Assembly (NCBI GenBank): GCA_046729855.1 | Contig: JBKPHM010000012.1 | Location: forward strand, 1-64,000 | DNA: 64,000 bases | Direction of reading: 5' to 3' | Origin: DATHSY01 sp046729855 | GTDB lineage: Bacteria; Actinomycetota; UBA4738; HRBIN12 | In this document: positions 23,952 through 34,429 of the stretch, piece by piece | How positions within the stretch are numbered: position 1 is the first letter of the stretch | Layout of the letters: every line of letters starts with the position of its first letter | Notes under the pieces: generated by a model | Told to the model about the DNA's origin: nothing | Databases searched by the model: none | What the model saw: the letters and a program-made list of their open reading frames with translations, nothing else | Position numbers and translations under genes: made by a program

Positions 23952-24404
23952 ATGATGCTCGAGCGTTGGGACCCGTTCCGCGACCTGATGTCGATCCAGA
24001 ACGAGCTGAACCGACTCTTCGGCCGCACCTATGGGGGCGGCGAGGCCGGGACGGGGACGTCCCCGTCCGGTGGCTGGGTTCCGGCCCTCGACGTGTACGA
24101 GACGCAGGACCGGTTGGTGGTCGCCCTCGAGCTGCCGGGGATCGACCCCGCCGACGTCGAGGTCTCGGTGGAGGACTCGACGCTGGCCGTCAAGGGGCAG
24201 CGCGACTTCTTCTACAAGGACGCGACGGACGAGTCCGTCCGCCGGATCGAGCGGCGCTACGGGCAGTTCACGCGCTCGCTGACGCTGCCGCCGACCGCGG
24301 ACGCGGAGAAGGCGGAGGCGACGTTCGACAAGGGCGTCCTCACGATCCAGGTGCCGAAGCGCGAGGAGGCCAAGCCTCGGAGGATCACGGTGAACGCATC
24401 GTGA
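23952..24404 (+). CDS. Small heat-shock protein (Hsp20, alpha-crystallin family)
   Basis: 150 residues. N-terminal WDPFRDLMSIQNELNRLF, then an alpha-crystallin domain (PALDVYETQDRLVVALELPG) and the C-terminal hallmark GVLTIQVPK. ATP-independent holdase that keeps unfolding proteins soluble for DnaK/ClpB. It starts on the base after the dnaK stop and overlaps grpE by 4 nt, so it is embedded in the dnaK operon between dnaK and grpE, an unusual position. Confidence 0.95.
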   Translation: MMLERWDPFRDLMSIQNELNRLFGRTYGGGEAGTGTSPSGGWVPALDVYETQDRLVVALELPGIDPADVEVSVEDSTLAVKGQRDFFYKDATDESVRRIERRYGQFTRSLTLPPTADAEKAEATFDKGVLTIQVPKREEAKPRRITVNAS

Positions 24405-25099
24405 CGGACAAGGACCGCATCGAGCACGACGAGCGCGACCCTCGTGGTGAGGGTGAGGAGCGCCCGCGCGTGAAGGTGACGGACCGACGTCGTGTGCACG
24501 CCGACCAGGGAGCGCCGGCCGCGGAAGCGGCCGGCGCCACCCCGAGCGAGGCCGAGGCGACCGCCGCAACCACGCACGCGTCGTCGTCCGAGCTCGAGCA
24601 GGCGCGGCGTGAAGTCGCCGAGCTGCGCGACCACCTCCAGCGTCTGCAGGCCGAGTACGCCAACTACCGCAAGCGCGTCCTCCGCGAGCAGACGCACGCG
24701 ATCGAGATGGCATCCGAGCCGGTGGTTCGCAAGCTGCTCGAGGTGCTCGACGAGTTCGAGCTCGCGCTCATGGCCGCCGAGCAGAAGCCGGATCTCGAGA
24801 AGTTCCACCGCGGCGTCGAGCTCGTGTACGCCAAGCTCATGGACACGCTCCGGTCCGAGGGCGTCGAGCGGATCGACGCACAGGGAAGGCCGTTCGACCC
24901 GGAGGAGCACGAGGCCCTGATGGGCACGACCGGATCCCACGGCGAGCCCGTCGTGACCGACGTCTTCCGCCAGGGATACAAGCTGCGCGGCCGCGTGATC
25001 CGGCCGGCCGGGGTTCGCGTCGGTCACGCTGAGCACGGGTCTGAGGGCTCAAGGAACGGGCGCGAGGGCGCGAGCGATAGCCCTCGAGACAACTCCTAG
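24401..25099 (+). CDS. grpE: Nucleotide exchange factor GrpE
   Basis: 232 residues from the GTG at 24401, which overlaps the hsp20 stop (GTGA). A charged N-terminal extension of about 65 residues precedes the long coiled coil (LEQARREVAELRDHLQRLQA) and the core EYANYRKRVLRE, then the beta domain with the signature DPEEHEALMG and VTDVFRQGYKLRGRVIRPA. It releases ADP from DnaK. The C-terminal tail is hydrophilic. Confidence 0.95.
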   Translation: MTDKDRIEHDERDPRGEGEERPRVKVTDRRRVHADQGAPAAEAAGATPSEAEATAATTHASSSELEQARREVAELRDHLQRLQAEYANYRKRVLREQTHAIEMASEPVVRKLLEVLDEFELALMAAEQKPDLEKFHRGVELVYAKLMDTLRSEGVERIDAQGRPFDPEEHEALMGTTGSHGEPVVTDVFRQGYKLRGRVIRPAGVRVGHAEHGSEGSRNGREGASDSPRDNS

Positions 25100-25110
25100 G
25101 AGGGTCGCCC

Positions 25111-26271
25111 GTGAACGGCGACGTCCGGCGCGAGTGGTTCGAGAAGGACTACTACCAGGTCCTCGGCGTGGCGAAGAACGCCACGCAGGCCGAGATCAAG
25201 AAGGCGTACCGCAAGCTCGCGCAGCGCTACCACCCCGACGCCAACCCGGGTGACGCTGCAGCCGAGGAGCGCTTCAAGGAGATCTCGGCGGCATACGACG
25301 TCGTTGGCGACGAGGACAAGCGCAAGCAGTACGACCAGGTCCGCGACATGGCCGCGGCCGGGTTCGGTGCGGGCGGCGCCGGAGGGGGCTTCCAGGGGGG
25401 CGGCTTCCCCGGCGGGGGGTTCCCCGGCGGTGGCCGCGTCCGGTTCGAGGACTTCGACATCGGCGACCTCGGCGACCTGTTCGGTGCGTTCACCGGCCGC
25501 GCCGGCCGCGGCGGCGCACGTCGCGCGGCCCGCGGTTCGGATCTCGAGACGGGCGTGCGCATCAGCTTCGACGACGCGATGCGCGGCACGACCGTCCCCG
25601 TCCAGCTCGACGGACCCGCTGCCTGTCCGCGATGCGGCGGCAGCGGCGCCGAACCGGGTACGTCGCCGATCACGTGCCCCCAGTGCGGCGGCGCCGGCCA
25701 GATTCAGATGAACCAGGGGTTCTTCGCGGTGGCACAGCCGTGCCCGACCTGCCACGGCTCGGGTCGCGTCGTGCAGACACCGTGCACCGAGTGCCACGGA
25801 TCGGGGAGCGTCCGTCGCACGCGGAGGTTGCAGGTGAAGATCCCGGCCGGCGTGAAGGACGGTGCCCGGATCCGCCTGGCCGGCCGCGGCGAGCCGGGCC
25901 CGGCGGGGGCGAGGCCCGGCGACCTGTACGTGGCCGTGGACGTCGTGCCGCACGCGTTCTTCGGACGCAAGGCGAACGACCTCACGGTCGAGCTTCCGAT
26001 CACGTTCGCGGAGGCGACGCTCGGTGCGAGTGTCGACGTGCCCACCCTGAACGGCTCGGTGAAGCTGAAGGTCCCTGCCGGCACGCGATCGGGACAGACG
26101 TTCCGAGTGAAGGGCAAGGGCGCGCCGCGCAAGGGCGGGCACGGCGACCTGCTCGTGACCGTGCGCGTCGACGTCCCGCGCAAGCTCTCGCGGCAAGAGC
26201 GCGACCTGGTGAAGCAGCTCATGGAACTCGAGAAGGAGTCGCCGCGCCGGCACCTCGGCGTGGACGCTTAG
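25111..26271 (+). CDS. dnaJ: Chaperone DnaJ (Hsp40)
   Basis: 386 residues. J domain with the HPD motif (YHPDANPG), Gly/Phe-rich linker (FGAGGAGGGFQGGGFPGG), four zinc-finger repeats (CPRCGGSG, CPQCGGAG, CPTCHGSG, CTECHGSG) and the C-terminal substrate domain. Full type I DnaJ. It stimulates DnaK ATPase and delivers substrates. GTG start with AGGAGG upstream (TAGGAGGGTCGCCC before GTG), 11 nt after grpE. Confidence 0.96.
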   Translation: MNGDVRREWFEKDYYQVLGVAKNATQAEIKKAYRKLAQRYHPDANPGDAAAEERFKEISAAYDVVGDEDKRKQYDQVRDMAAAGFGAGGAGGGFQGGGFPGGGFPGGGRVRFEDFDIGDLGDLFGAFTGRAGRGGARRAARGSDLETGVRISFDDAMRGTTVPVQLDGPAACPRCGGSGAEPGTSPITCPQCGGAGQIQMNQGFFAVAQPCPTCHGSGRVVQTPCTECHGSGSVRRTRRLQVKIPAGVKDGARIRLAGRGEPGPAGARPGDLYVAVDVVPHAFFGRKANDLTVELPITFAEATLGASVDVPTLNGSVKLKVPAGTRSGQTFRVKGKGAPRKGGHGDLLVTVRVDVPRKLSRQERDLVKQLMELEKESPRRHLGVDA

Positions 26272-26279
26272 GAGGGGAC

Positions 26280-26714
26280 ATGGCCGAGGAGCGCATGCGA
26301 GCGGAGCGGGGCGAGGATCGCGCCGTGTACATCATCAGCGTGGCCGCAGAGCTCGCCGGTGTGCACCCGCAGACGCTCCGGATCTACGAACGCAAGGGCC
26401 TGCTGACGCCGAAGCGCACGACCGGCAACACCCGCCGGTACTCCGAGCGCGACATCCGGCGGCTGCAGACGATCCAGGACCTGACGCAGAACGAAGGCGT
26501 CAACCTCGCGGGCGTCCGGATGGTCATGGAGCTCGAGAACGAGGTCGAGCGGCTGCGCCGTCGCAACGAGCAGCTCGAGGCCGAGGTGCGCCGCATGCGC
26601 CGCCGCCGTCCGGTGCCGCTCGGGCCGTCGTCCGCGACCGTCGAGATCGTGCCGTTCCGCACGGTCGTTTCGTTCCCTTGGGACGACGCGCGCGGGCGCG
26701 GCGGACGGAGATGA
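26280..26714 (+). CDS. hspR: Heat-shock repressor HspR (MerR family)
   Basis: 144 residues. MerR-type winged helix with YIISVAAELAGVHPQTLRIY, ERKGLLTPKRTTGNTRRYSE and a coiled-coil C-terminal part rich in Glu and Arg (NEVERLRRRNEQLEAEVRRM). In Streptomyces and Mycobacterium, HspR represses the dnaK operon and clpB by binding HAIR sites with DnaK as co-repressor; the same feedback is expected here. Strong AGGAGGGG before the ATG at 26280. Confidence 0.93.
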   Translation: MAEERMRAERGEDRAVYIISVAAELAGVHPQTLRIYERKGLLTPKRTTGNTRRYSERDIRRLQTIQDLTQNEGVNLAGVRMVMELENEVERLRRRNEQLEAEVRRMRRRRPVPLGPSSATVEIVPFRTVVSFPWDDARGRGGRR

Positions 26715-26798
26715 CGGGGACCTCGGCCAAGAACCTGGGCTCAGAAAACATGGCCCAAAACATGGGCCAAGACATCGAAATGAGGACGTGACGAGGAC

Positions 26799-29384
<2,586 letters not shown>

Positions 29385-29393
29385 CCTCGGGGG

Positions 29394-30158
29394 ATGGGGG
29401 ACTGGCGAGGCTGGAGGCTCTACCTCAGCATCCTTGGGGGCGCGGTTGTCCTCGGGTTCCTGCTGACGTCGCTGCCGCCGGGGGTGGTCATCGTGATCGC
29501 GCTGGCCGCGGTCGCCTTCGTATCGATCCGGTACGAGCGCGGGGCCAAGGCCGCCAAGGAGGACGTCACCGCGTTCGGCCTGGGGTTCGAGCGATCGGCG
29601 ACGGATCCCTTCTCGCTCTGGTCGCTGCCACTCGCCTTGTTGTCGCGCGGATCGGATCAGACGATCGCGGACGTGATGTGGGGGAAGTGGGGTGACGTCG
29701 ACGACGTCAAGCTGTTCTCGTTCGGCTATACCGACGCCTCCTCGGTGCGCCGCACGTACGCGTGCGTGCTCGCGGACTCGCCGACGGAGGAGGCGTTCGC
29801 CGTCGTCGTCGAGCCGAAGACGTTCTTGATCCCGGAGCCTGACCGTGCACCGATGCCGCTCGTGACGATCGACGACGCGACGTTCGCGGAGGGGTTCGAG
29901 ATCCGCTCGGACGACCCGCGGAAGGCGGCCGCGGTGCTGACCGAGGGGTTGCGGGATCGGGTCCGGAGCTTGCAGGACCGATGGGGGTTCGAGCTCCGCG
30001 GCCGGATGCTCCTGTGCTATTCGCCGGTGGCCGGGATCGAGCCGACTGAGTCGCTGCGGACGATCTCGGCGCTCCGACGAGCCCTCGCCGAGCCCGAGGC
30101 GCCCGCCTCCGACGACGGTCCGGGGACGTTGCCGCAGGCAGGCCCCCCCCAGGCGTAG
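29394..30158 (+). CDS. Conserved-looking membrane-anchored protein of unknown function
   Basis: 254 residues. Two hydrophobic helices near the N-terminus (YLSILGGAVVLGFLLTSL and VVIVIALAAVAFVSI), then a soluble domain of about 200 residues without a catalytic motif I recognise (contains DVMWGKWGDVDDVKLFSFGY). The general form, an N-terminal membrane hairpin and a soluble domain with FxxGxxD-like strands, recalls DUF3137-type proteins, but this is a guess. Followed by the PspC/LiaF-like envelope-stress cluster. It probably has its own leaderless start. Confidence 0.6.
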   Translation: MGDWRGWRLYLSILGGAVVLGFLLTSLPPGVVIVIALAAVAFVSIRYERGAKAAKEDVTAFGLGFERSATDPFSLWSLPLALLSRGSDQTIADVMWGKWGDVDDVKLFSFGYTDASSVRRTYACVLADSPTEEAFAVVVEPKTFLIPEPDRAPMPLVTIDDATFAEGFEIRSDDPRKAAAVLTEGLRDRVRSLQDRWGFELRGRMLLCYSPVAGIEPTESLRTISALRRALAEPEAPASDDGPGTLPQAGPPQA

Positions 30159-30161
30159 GCT
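30156..30161 (+). promoter_or_regulatory. -10 element overlapping the upstream stop codon
   Basis: TAGGCT, whose TAG is the stop of the preceding gene, then 7 nt, then the ATG at 30169. Confidence 0.5.
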
Positions 30162-30168
30162 GCCCGGC

Positions 30169-30603
30169 ATGACGGAGCTCCCGCACCGCCCGGACGATCT
30201 CCCGGGCGCGTCGCCGACCAAGACGCTGCGCCGCAGCCGGACGAACCGGATCGTGGCAGGCGTCTGCGGCGGCATCGCCGAGTATCTCGGGATGGATCCG
30301 GTGCTCGTACGGATCGTCATGGTCGTGCTCGCGCTCGCGGGCGGGGGAGGGGTCGTCCTGTACCTGCTCGCCTGGGTCCTGATCCCGGAAGAGGACGCAT
30401 CGGACGGCTCCCCCAACGTCGCCCCGGCCTCCACGTCCGGCTTCGAGCGGGGGCAGCTCGTGGTCGGCGTCGTCCTGATCGCCATCGGGGCGATCTTCCT
30501 GATCCAGATCCTGGCGCCTCGGTTCGGTCGCTACTTCTGGCCGGTCGCCTTCATCGCGGTCGGACTGGCGATCATCGTGCAGGCGGCGAGGCAACGATCG
30601 TGA
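30169..30603 (+). CDS. PspC-domain membrane protein
   Basis: 144 residues. PspC domain: RSRTNRIVAGVCGGIAEYLG, DPVLVRIVMVVLALAGGGG and YLLAWVLIPEE, followed by two more membrane helices as in DUF5668-type proteins. PspC proteins sense or respond to membrane stress. Overlaps the next gene by 4 nt. Forms an operon of three or four small envelope proteins. Confidence 0.88.
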   Translation: MTELPHRPDDLPGASPTKTLRRSRTNRIVAGVCGGIAEYLGMDPVLVRIVMVVLALAGGGGVVLYLLAWVLIPEEDASDGSPNVAPASTSGFERGQLVVGVVLIAIGAIFLIQILAPRFGRYFWPVAFIAVGLAIIVQAARQRS

Positions 30604-31271
30604 GCGCCACGGAGCCCCGCCCGCCCATCGCGCGGGAGCCATCGCGTCGGCCTCCGTGGGGTGCGTTCCAGCCCGGGCGGCTGGTGCTGGGTCTGGTGCT
30701 CGCGGCGTTCGGCGTCGTGTGGCTGCTGGATGCCGCCGACGTCATCGAGGTCGACCTCGGCCTCGTTCTGCCGATCGGGCTGATCGTCGTGGGCGTCGCG
30801 CTGCTCGTTTCGGGGGCGTACGGGCGAAGCGGCGGGGGTCTCGTGGGGCTGGGCGTGCTCATCACGGTGGTCCTCGTCGTGAGCACGATCGTCGACATCC
30901 CGTTCACCGGCGGCGTCGGCGACCGCACCGAGCGCCCGCCGAGGTTCGGCGACCGGTCCTACGAGCTCGCGGTCGGCAAGCTCACGGTCGACCTCACCGC
31001 GTTGTCATGGAGGTCGGGCGTCGACGCCGACGAAGCGACGGTCGAGGCGCGGGTCGGGATCGGGCAGCTCGTCGTGCTCGCCCCCGATGCGTCGACGATC
31101 CCGTGCGTCAGCGTCGACGCCGAGGCCGGAATGGGACAGGTCGCGGTGTTCGGGCGCGAGCGCAGCGGGATCGGCCCCGACTACCGGACGGAGACTGTCT
31201 GCGCGGCGGAGCCAGGCTTCCACCTCGAGCTGTCCGTCGGCATGGGGCAGGTGGAAGTCACCCGTGGCTGA
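30600..31271 (+). CDS. LiaF-like envelope-stress membrane protein
   Basis: 223 residues. Three or four hydrophobic helices (LVLGLVLAAFGVVWLLDAA; VLPIGLIVVGVALLVSGAY; LVGLGVLITVVLVVSTIVD) are followed by a soluble beta-rich domain with repeated GIGQLVV / GMGQVAVF / GMGQVEV strands, as in LiaF or cell-wall-active-antibiotic-response proteins, which modulate a LiaRS-type kinase. No adjacent kinase here, so the partner is unknown. GTG start overlaps the PspC gene stop. Confidence 0.75.
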   Translation: MSATEPRPPIAREPSRRPPWGAFQPGRLVLGLVLAAFGVVWLLDAADVIEVDLGLVLPIGLIVVGVALLVSGAYGRSGGGLVGLGVLITVVLVVSTIVDIPFTGGVGDRTERPPRFGDRSYELAVGKLTVDLTALSWRSGVDADEATVEARVGIGQLVVLAPDASTIPCVSVDAEAGMGQVAVFGRERSGIGPDYRTETVCAAEPGFHLELSVGMGQVEVTRG

Positions 31272-31455
31272 TCGACATGCCGACCGGTCGGCGATCGTGT
31301 GGGGCGTCGCGTTCATCCTGGCCGGCGTTGTGTTCCTGCTCGACCGTCTGGAGGTGTGGTCGATCGAGCCCGAGCTGTTCGCGCCGGTGGCGCTGATCCT
31401 GATCGGCGTCGCTGTCCTCGCGGGCGCTACCCGGAGCGCACCCCCGCGGCCGTGA
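31264..31455 (+). CDS. Small two-helix membrane protein (DUF5668-like)
   Basis: 63 residues, beginning VADRHADRSAIVWGVAFILA with the GTG at 31264 inside the 3' end of the LiaF-like gene (8-nt overlap). Two hydrophobic helices separated by EVWSIEPELF, the pattern seen in the N-terminal parts of the two preceding proteins. Probably a translationally coupled member of the same operon. Confidence 0.65.
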   Translation: MADRHADRSAIVWGVAFILAGVVFLLDRLEVWSIEPELFAPVALILIGVAVLAGATRSAPPRP

Positions 31456-31655
31456 GCGTCGCGGTCCCTTCATCGGTCGTCCGCCGATCCCGCGTTCGAG
31501 TTCGAGATCTGCGAGCGGTGGCTGCTTTGCTACGACGCTGCGGCAAGAAGCGCCGCCCGACCGAGCTGATCCCGCTCCTCGGGACGCTGCAGGGCCTCCG
31601 GAACCAGGTGCCGCGGGTGGTCTTCGAGCTGTACCGGGTCGGCGCTCCCGGATAG
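31452..31655 (+). CDS. Possible small basic protein, uncertain
   Basis: 67 codons from a GTG that overlaps the upstream stop (GTGA at 31452-31455). Very rich in Arg in the first half, then PTELIPLLGTLQGLRNQVPR. No family recognised. Support is only the coupling-style overlap and the lack of any other use for this stretch. Its TAG stop is the TAG of the TAGGCT box before lemA. Confidence 0.3.
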   Translation: MSVAVPSSVVRRSRVRVRDLRAVAALLRRCGKKRRPTELIPLLGTLQGLRNQVPRVVFELYRVGAPG

Positions 31656-31658
31656 GCT
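31653..31658 (+). promoter_or_regulatory. -10 element upstream of lemA
   Basis: TAGGCT, followed by a 34-nt leader with GGAAAGGA before the ATG at 31693. A small palindrome TTCCG-CA-CGGAA lies just after the expected transcription start. Confidence 0.4.
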
Positions 31659-31692
31659 GATGCGCCGGTTCCGCACGGAAAGGACCTGAGAG

Positions 31693-32403
31693 ATGGAGAT
31701 CCTCTGGATCGTCCTCGGCGTCGTCGCGATCGTCGCGATCGTCGCGATCGGCGTCGTGATCTCGTACAACCGCTTCGTCTCGCAGAAGCAGCTGATCAAC
31801 GACTCCTGGGCGAACATCGACACCGAGCTGCGCCGGCGCTACGACCTCATCCCCAACCTGGTCGAGACGGTGAAGGGGTACGCGGCGCACGAGCGCGAGG
31901 TCCTCGAGAACGTGACGCGTGCGCGGGCGGCCGCATCGGCCGCGACCGGGTCACCGGCGGAGCAGGCCGCGGCCGAGGGACCGTTCGTCGCCGCGCTGCG
32001 CCAGCTGTTCGCCGTCGCGGAGAACTACCCGCAGCTGCGCGCGAACGAGAACTTCCTGGCCCTTCAAACCGAGCTCTCGAACACCGAGGACAGGCTCCAG
32101 ACGGCCCGTCGCTTCTACAACGCGAACGTGCGCGACTACAACCAGCGGGTGCAGTCGTTCCCGTCGAACCTCATCGCGAACACGTTCCACTTCGAGGAGG
32201 CCGAGTTCTTCGAGATCCCCGAGGGAATCCGCGAGGCCGGGCCGCCGCAGGTGAACTTCACGCGGGAGGGGCCGGGCGTCTCGTTCGGGGCCCCGGGTGC
32301 CGCGCCGAGCGAACGATCGCCGGCGCCCGGTATGCCCGCGCCGGCGGCTCCTGCCGGTGGGACGCCGCCTCCGCCGCCGCCGGAGCGACCCGCCGGCTCC
32401 TAG
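31693..32403 (+). CDS. lemA: LemA family protein
   Basis: 236 residues. One N-terminal helix (ILWIVLGVVAIVAIVAIGVV), then the LemA helical core: SYNRFVSQKQLINDSWANID, LRRRYDLIPNLVETVKGYAA, NFLALQTELSNTEDRLQTAR, FYNANVRDYNQ and FPSNLIANTFHF. The C-terminal 60 residues are Pro/Ala-rich and probably disordered. LemA proteins are membrane-anchored and of unclear function. Tail-to-tail with the MFS gene (4-nt overlap). Confidence 0.92.
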   Translation: MEILWIVLGVVAIVAIVAIGVVISYNRFVSQKQLINDSWANIDTELRRRYDLIPNLVETVKGYAAHEREVLENVTRARAAASAATGSPAEQAAAEGPFVAALRQLFAVAENYPQLRANENFLALQTELSNTEDRLQTARRFYNANVRDYNQRVQSFPSNLIANTFHFEEAEFFEIPEGIREAGPPQVNFTREGPGVSFGAPGAAPSERSPAPGMPAPAAPAGGTPPPPPPERPAGS

Positions 32404-33683
32404 ACGGCCGGTTCCCGTTCGGCCGGCGCCAAGGTGATCCGGCGTGTCGCGCGGCGCACGCCGGTCGTGAGCAACGACCACACGGCGGCCCACAGCATCG
32501 CGATCGTTCCGAGGACGACGGCGGTGACCGGCGCGCCGAACGCCTCCGCCGTCCATCCGGTCACGAGGCTCGACACCGTCAGGGTGAGGGTGATGAGTGC
32601 GTAGTCGAACGCGAAGATCCGCCCGAGCATCCGGTCGGGGACGATCCGCTGGAGCCCGTAGGTCGACAGCGTCCATTGCGCGCCGCCGCCGAGGTGCGCG
32701 GTCATCACGAGCAGGGCCCCCACGGCGAGGCCGGGTGCGACCGACAGTAGCGCGTACCCGAGGCCGAAGACCGCGAGCGCGAGGCCGATAGTGCCGAACA
32801 GCCGGTGGTCGTCCCGCCCGGCGAGCCGCCGGGCGACGAAGGGCCCGATCAATGCGCCGACGCCGCGGAACGCCATCAGGATGCCGATTCCGACGCTGCC
32901 CGCCGTGAAGACCTCCTTCGCGAAGACCGAGATCAGCACGAGCACCCCCGCACCGATCCCGAAGCCTGCCTTCACGCCGAGGAGGGCAAGGACGCGGTGA
33001 TCGCGCCTCGCGTATCGCGCGGTCTCGACCGTCGCCTCGACGATCCCAGGATGTTGCTCGTCGGGCTCCCGCGCGCGGGAGAAGGGTCGTCGGATCCCCG
33101 CGATCAGGATGGCCGACACGATGAACGAGGCGGCGTCGATGACAAAGGCGGCGTCGGTGCTCAGCGAGGCAACGAGTCCGCCGAGCGCGGCGCCGACGGC
33201 CAGCATCGTTCCCCATGCCGACCCGGTCAGCGCGTTCGCCGGCCCGAGGTCCTCGCCGTCCACCAGGTTGGGGAGCGCGGCCGCCGAGGCGGGGTCGAAT
33301 GCGGCCGAAAACGACGAGATCGTGGCGAGGAGGACGAACGCGAGCCAGATCGTGCTCTCGCCACCGGCGAGCAGGAACCCGAGGCACAGCACCGCGCGGG
33401 CCGCGTCCGCGGCGATCATCAGCCGGCGCCGGTCCAGACGGTCCGCCAGTGGCCCGCCGACGAACGACATCAGGAAGAACGGGACCTCCTGCGCCGCGAT
33501 CAGGACGCCGACCCACACCGCGGAGCCGGTCAGGTCCAGCACGAGGCCCATGAGCGCGACGACCAGGAACCAGTCCCCGCCTAGCGAGATCAGCGAGGCC
33601 AGGTACAGCCGTCGGAAGTCGCGGTTACGCTGGAGCAGCGAGACGCTCGCACGGAGGCCCTCCGGCCTCTTTGGCGTGCTCAC
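32400..33683 (-). CDS. MFS transporter, EntS/MFS_3-like exporter
   Basis: 427 residues with twelve hydrophobic segments. Contains the loop 2-3 signature GGPLADRLDRRRLMI and a related RLAGRDDHRLF in the second half. Sequence style (FRRLYLASLISLGGDWFLVVAL near the start) matches the MFS_3 subfamily of proton-driven exporters such as the enterobactin exporter EntS. Substrate unknown. GTG at 33683 assumed; GTG at 33704, after a TAGTCT box at 33716-33721, is an alternative. Divergent from the UPF0173 gene. Confidence 0.85.
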   Translation of the reverse strand: MSTPKRPEGLRASVSLLQRNRDFRRLYLASLISLGGDWFLVVALMGLVLDLTGSAVWVGVLIAAQEVPFFLMSFVGGPLADRLDRRRLMIAADAARAVLCLGFLLAGGESTIWLAFVLLATISSFSAAFDPASAAALPNLVDGEDLGPANALTGSAWGTMLAVGAALGGLVASLSTDAAFVIDAASFIVSAILIAGIRRPFSRAREPDEQHPGIVEATVETARYARRDHRVLALLGVKAGFGIGAGVLVLISVFAKEVFTAGSVGIGILMAFRGVGALIGPFVARRLAGRDDHRLFGTIGLALAVFGLGYALLSVAPGLAVGALLVMTAHLGGGAQWTLSTYGLQRIVPDRMLGRIFAFDYALITLTLTVSSLVTGWTAEAFGAPVTAVVLGTIAMLWAAVWSLLTTGVRRATRRITLAPAEREPAV

Positions 33684-33756
33684 CTCGGGCTCGCGCGACG
33701 ACACGGGTATCTGTGAGACTAGCGGGGACACCCCGTCGACGACCGGAGGTGGCGAC

Positions 33757-34401
33757 GTGCTCGAGCGCCTGACGTGGTTCCGCCAGTCCGCCGTGCGGTA
33801 CGCCGGCGAAGGGATGAACCTGTACATCGACCCGTGGGGGACGGCGAGAGACGATCCGCCCGCCGACGTGATCCTGATCACGCACGCGCACTTCGACCAC
33901 TACCAGCCGCGCGAGATCGAACGACTCCGCAAGGACGCCACGCGGATCGTCGCGCCGAAGGACGTGGCATCGGAGCTGGGGGGCGACGTGACGGCCGTCT
34001 CGCCCGGGGACACGATCGAGGTGATGGGCGTCCACATCGAGGCCGTTCCCGCCTACAACGTGGTCGAGGAGCGCCTCGATATGCATCCGCAGACGAACGG
34101 GTGGGTGGGGTATGTCCTCGAACTGGACGGCCGAACCTACTATCACGCAGGGGATACCGACGCCCTCCCGGAGCTCGAGCGGCTCCGGACGGACGTCGCG
34201 ATGGTGCCGATCGGAGGCACGTACACGATGGACTGGCGCGAGGCGGCCGGCCTGATGAAGGCGATGCGGCCGCAAGTGGCCGTGCCGATCCACTTCGGGT
34301 TCGTCGTGTGTTCGCCGACGCACGCGGACTACTTCCGCGACGAGGTGGCTCCTTTGCCGGTGGAGGTCCTCCGGCCGACGAACCCGTTCGAGCAGCCGTA
34401 G
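33757..34401 (+). CDS. UPF0173-type metallo-beta-lactamase-fold hydrolase
   Basis: 214 residues. Metal-binding THAHFDHY (HxHxDH), YYHAGDTD and a final IHFG match the short MBL-fold UPF0173 family of predicted metal-dependent hydrolases. Substrate unknown. The GTG at 33757 lies 6 nt after GGAGGT. Followed by the aldolase-like gene and dodecin on the same strand. Confidence 0.88.
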   Translation: MLERLTWFRQSAVRYAGEGMNLYIDPWGTARDDPPADVILITHAHFDHYQPREIERLRKDATRIVAPKDVASELGGDVTAVSPGDTIEVMGVHIEAVPAYNVVEERLDMHPQTNGWVGYVLELDGRTYYHAGDTDALPELERLRTDVAMVPIGGTYTMDWREAAGLMKAMRPQVAVPIHFGFVVCSPTHADYFRDEVAPLPVEVLRPTNPFEQP

Positions 34402-34429
34402 TAGAGGGAACGGGCACGAGGGGAGCGAG

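Noticed and set aside
22785..24713. 642-codon open frame on the minus strand opposite dnaK, hsp20 and grpE
   Set aside because: Shadow of the heat-shock genes; no motif and no ribosome binding site.
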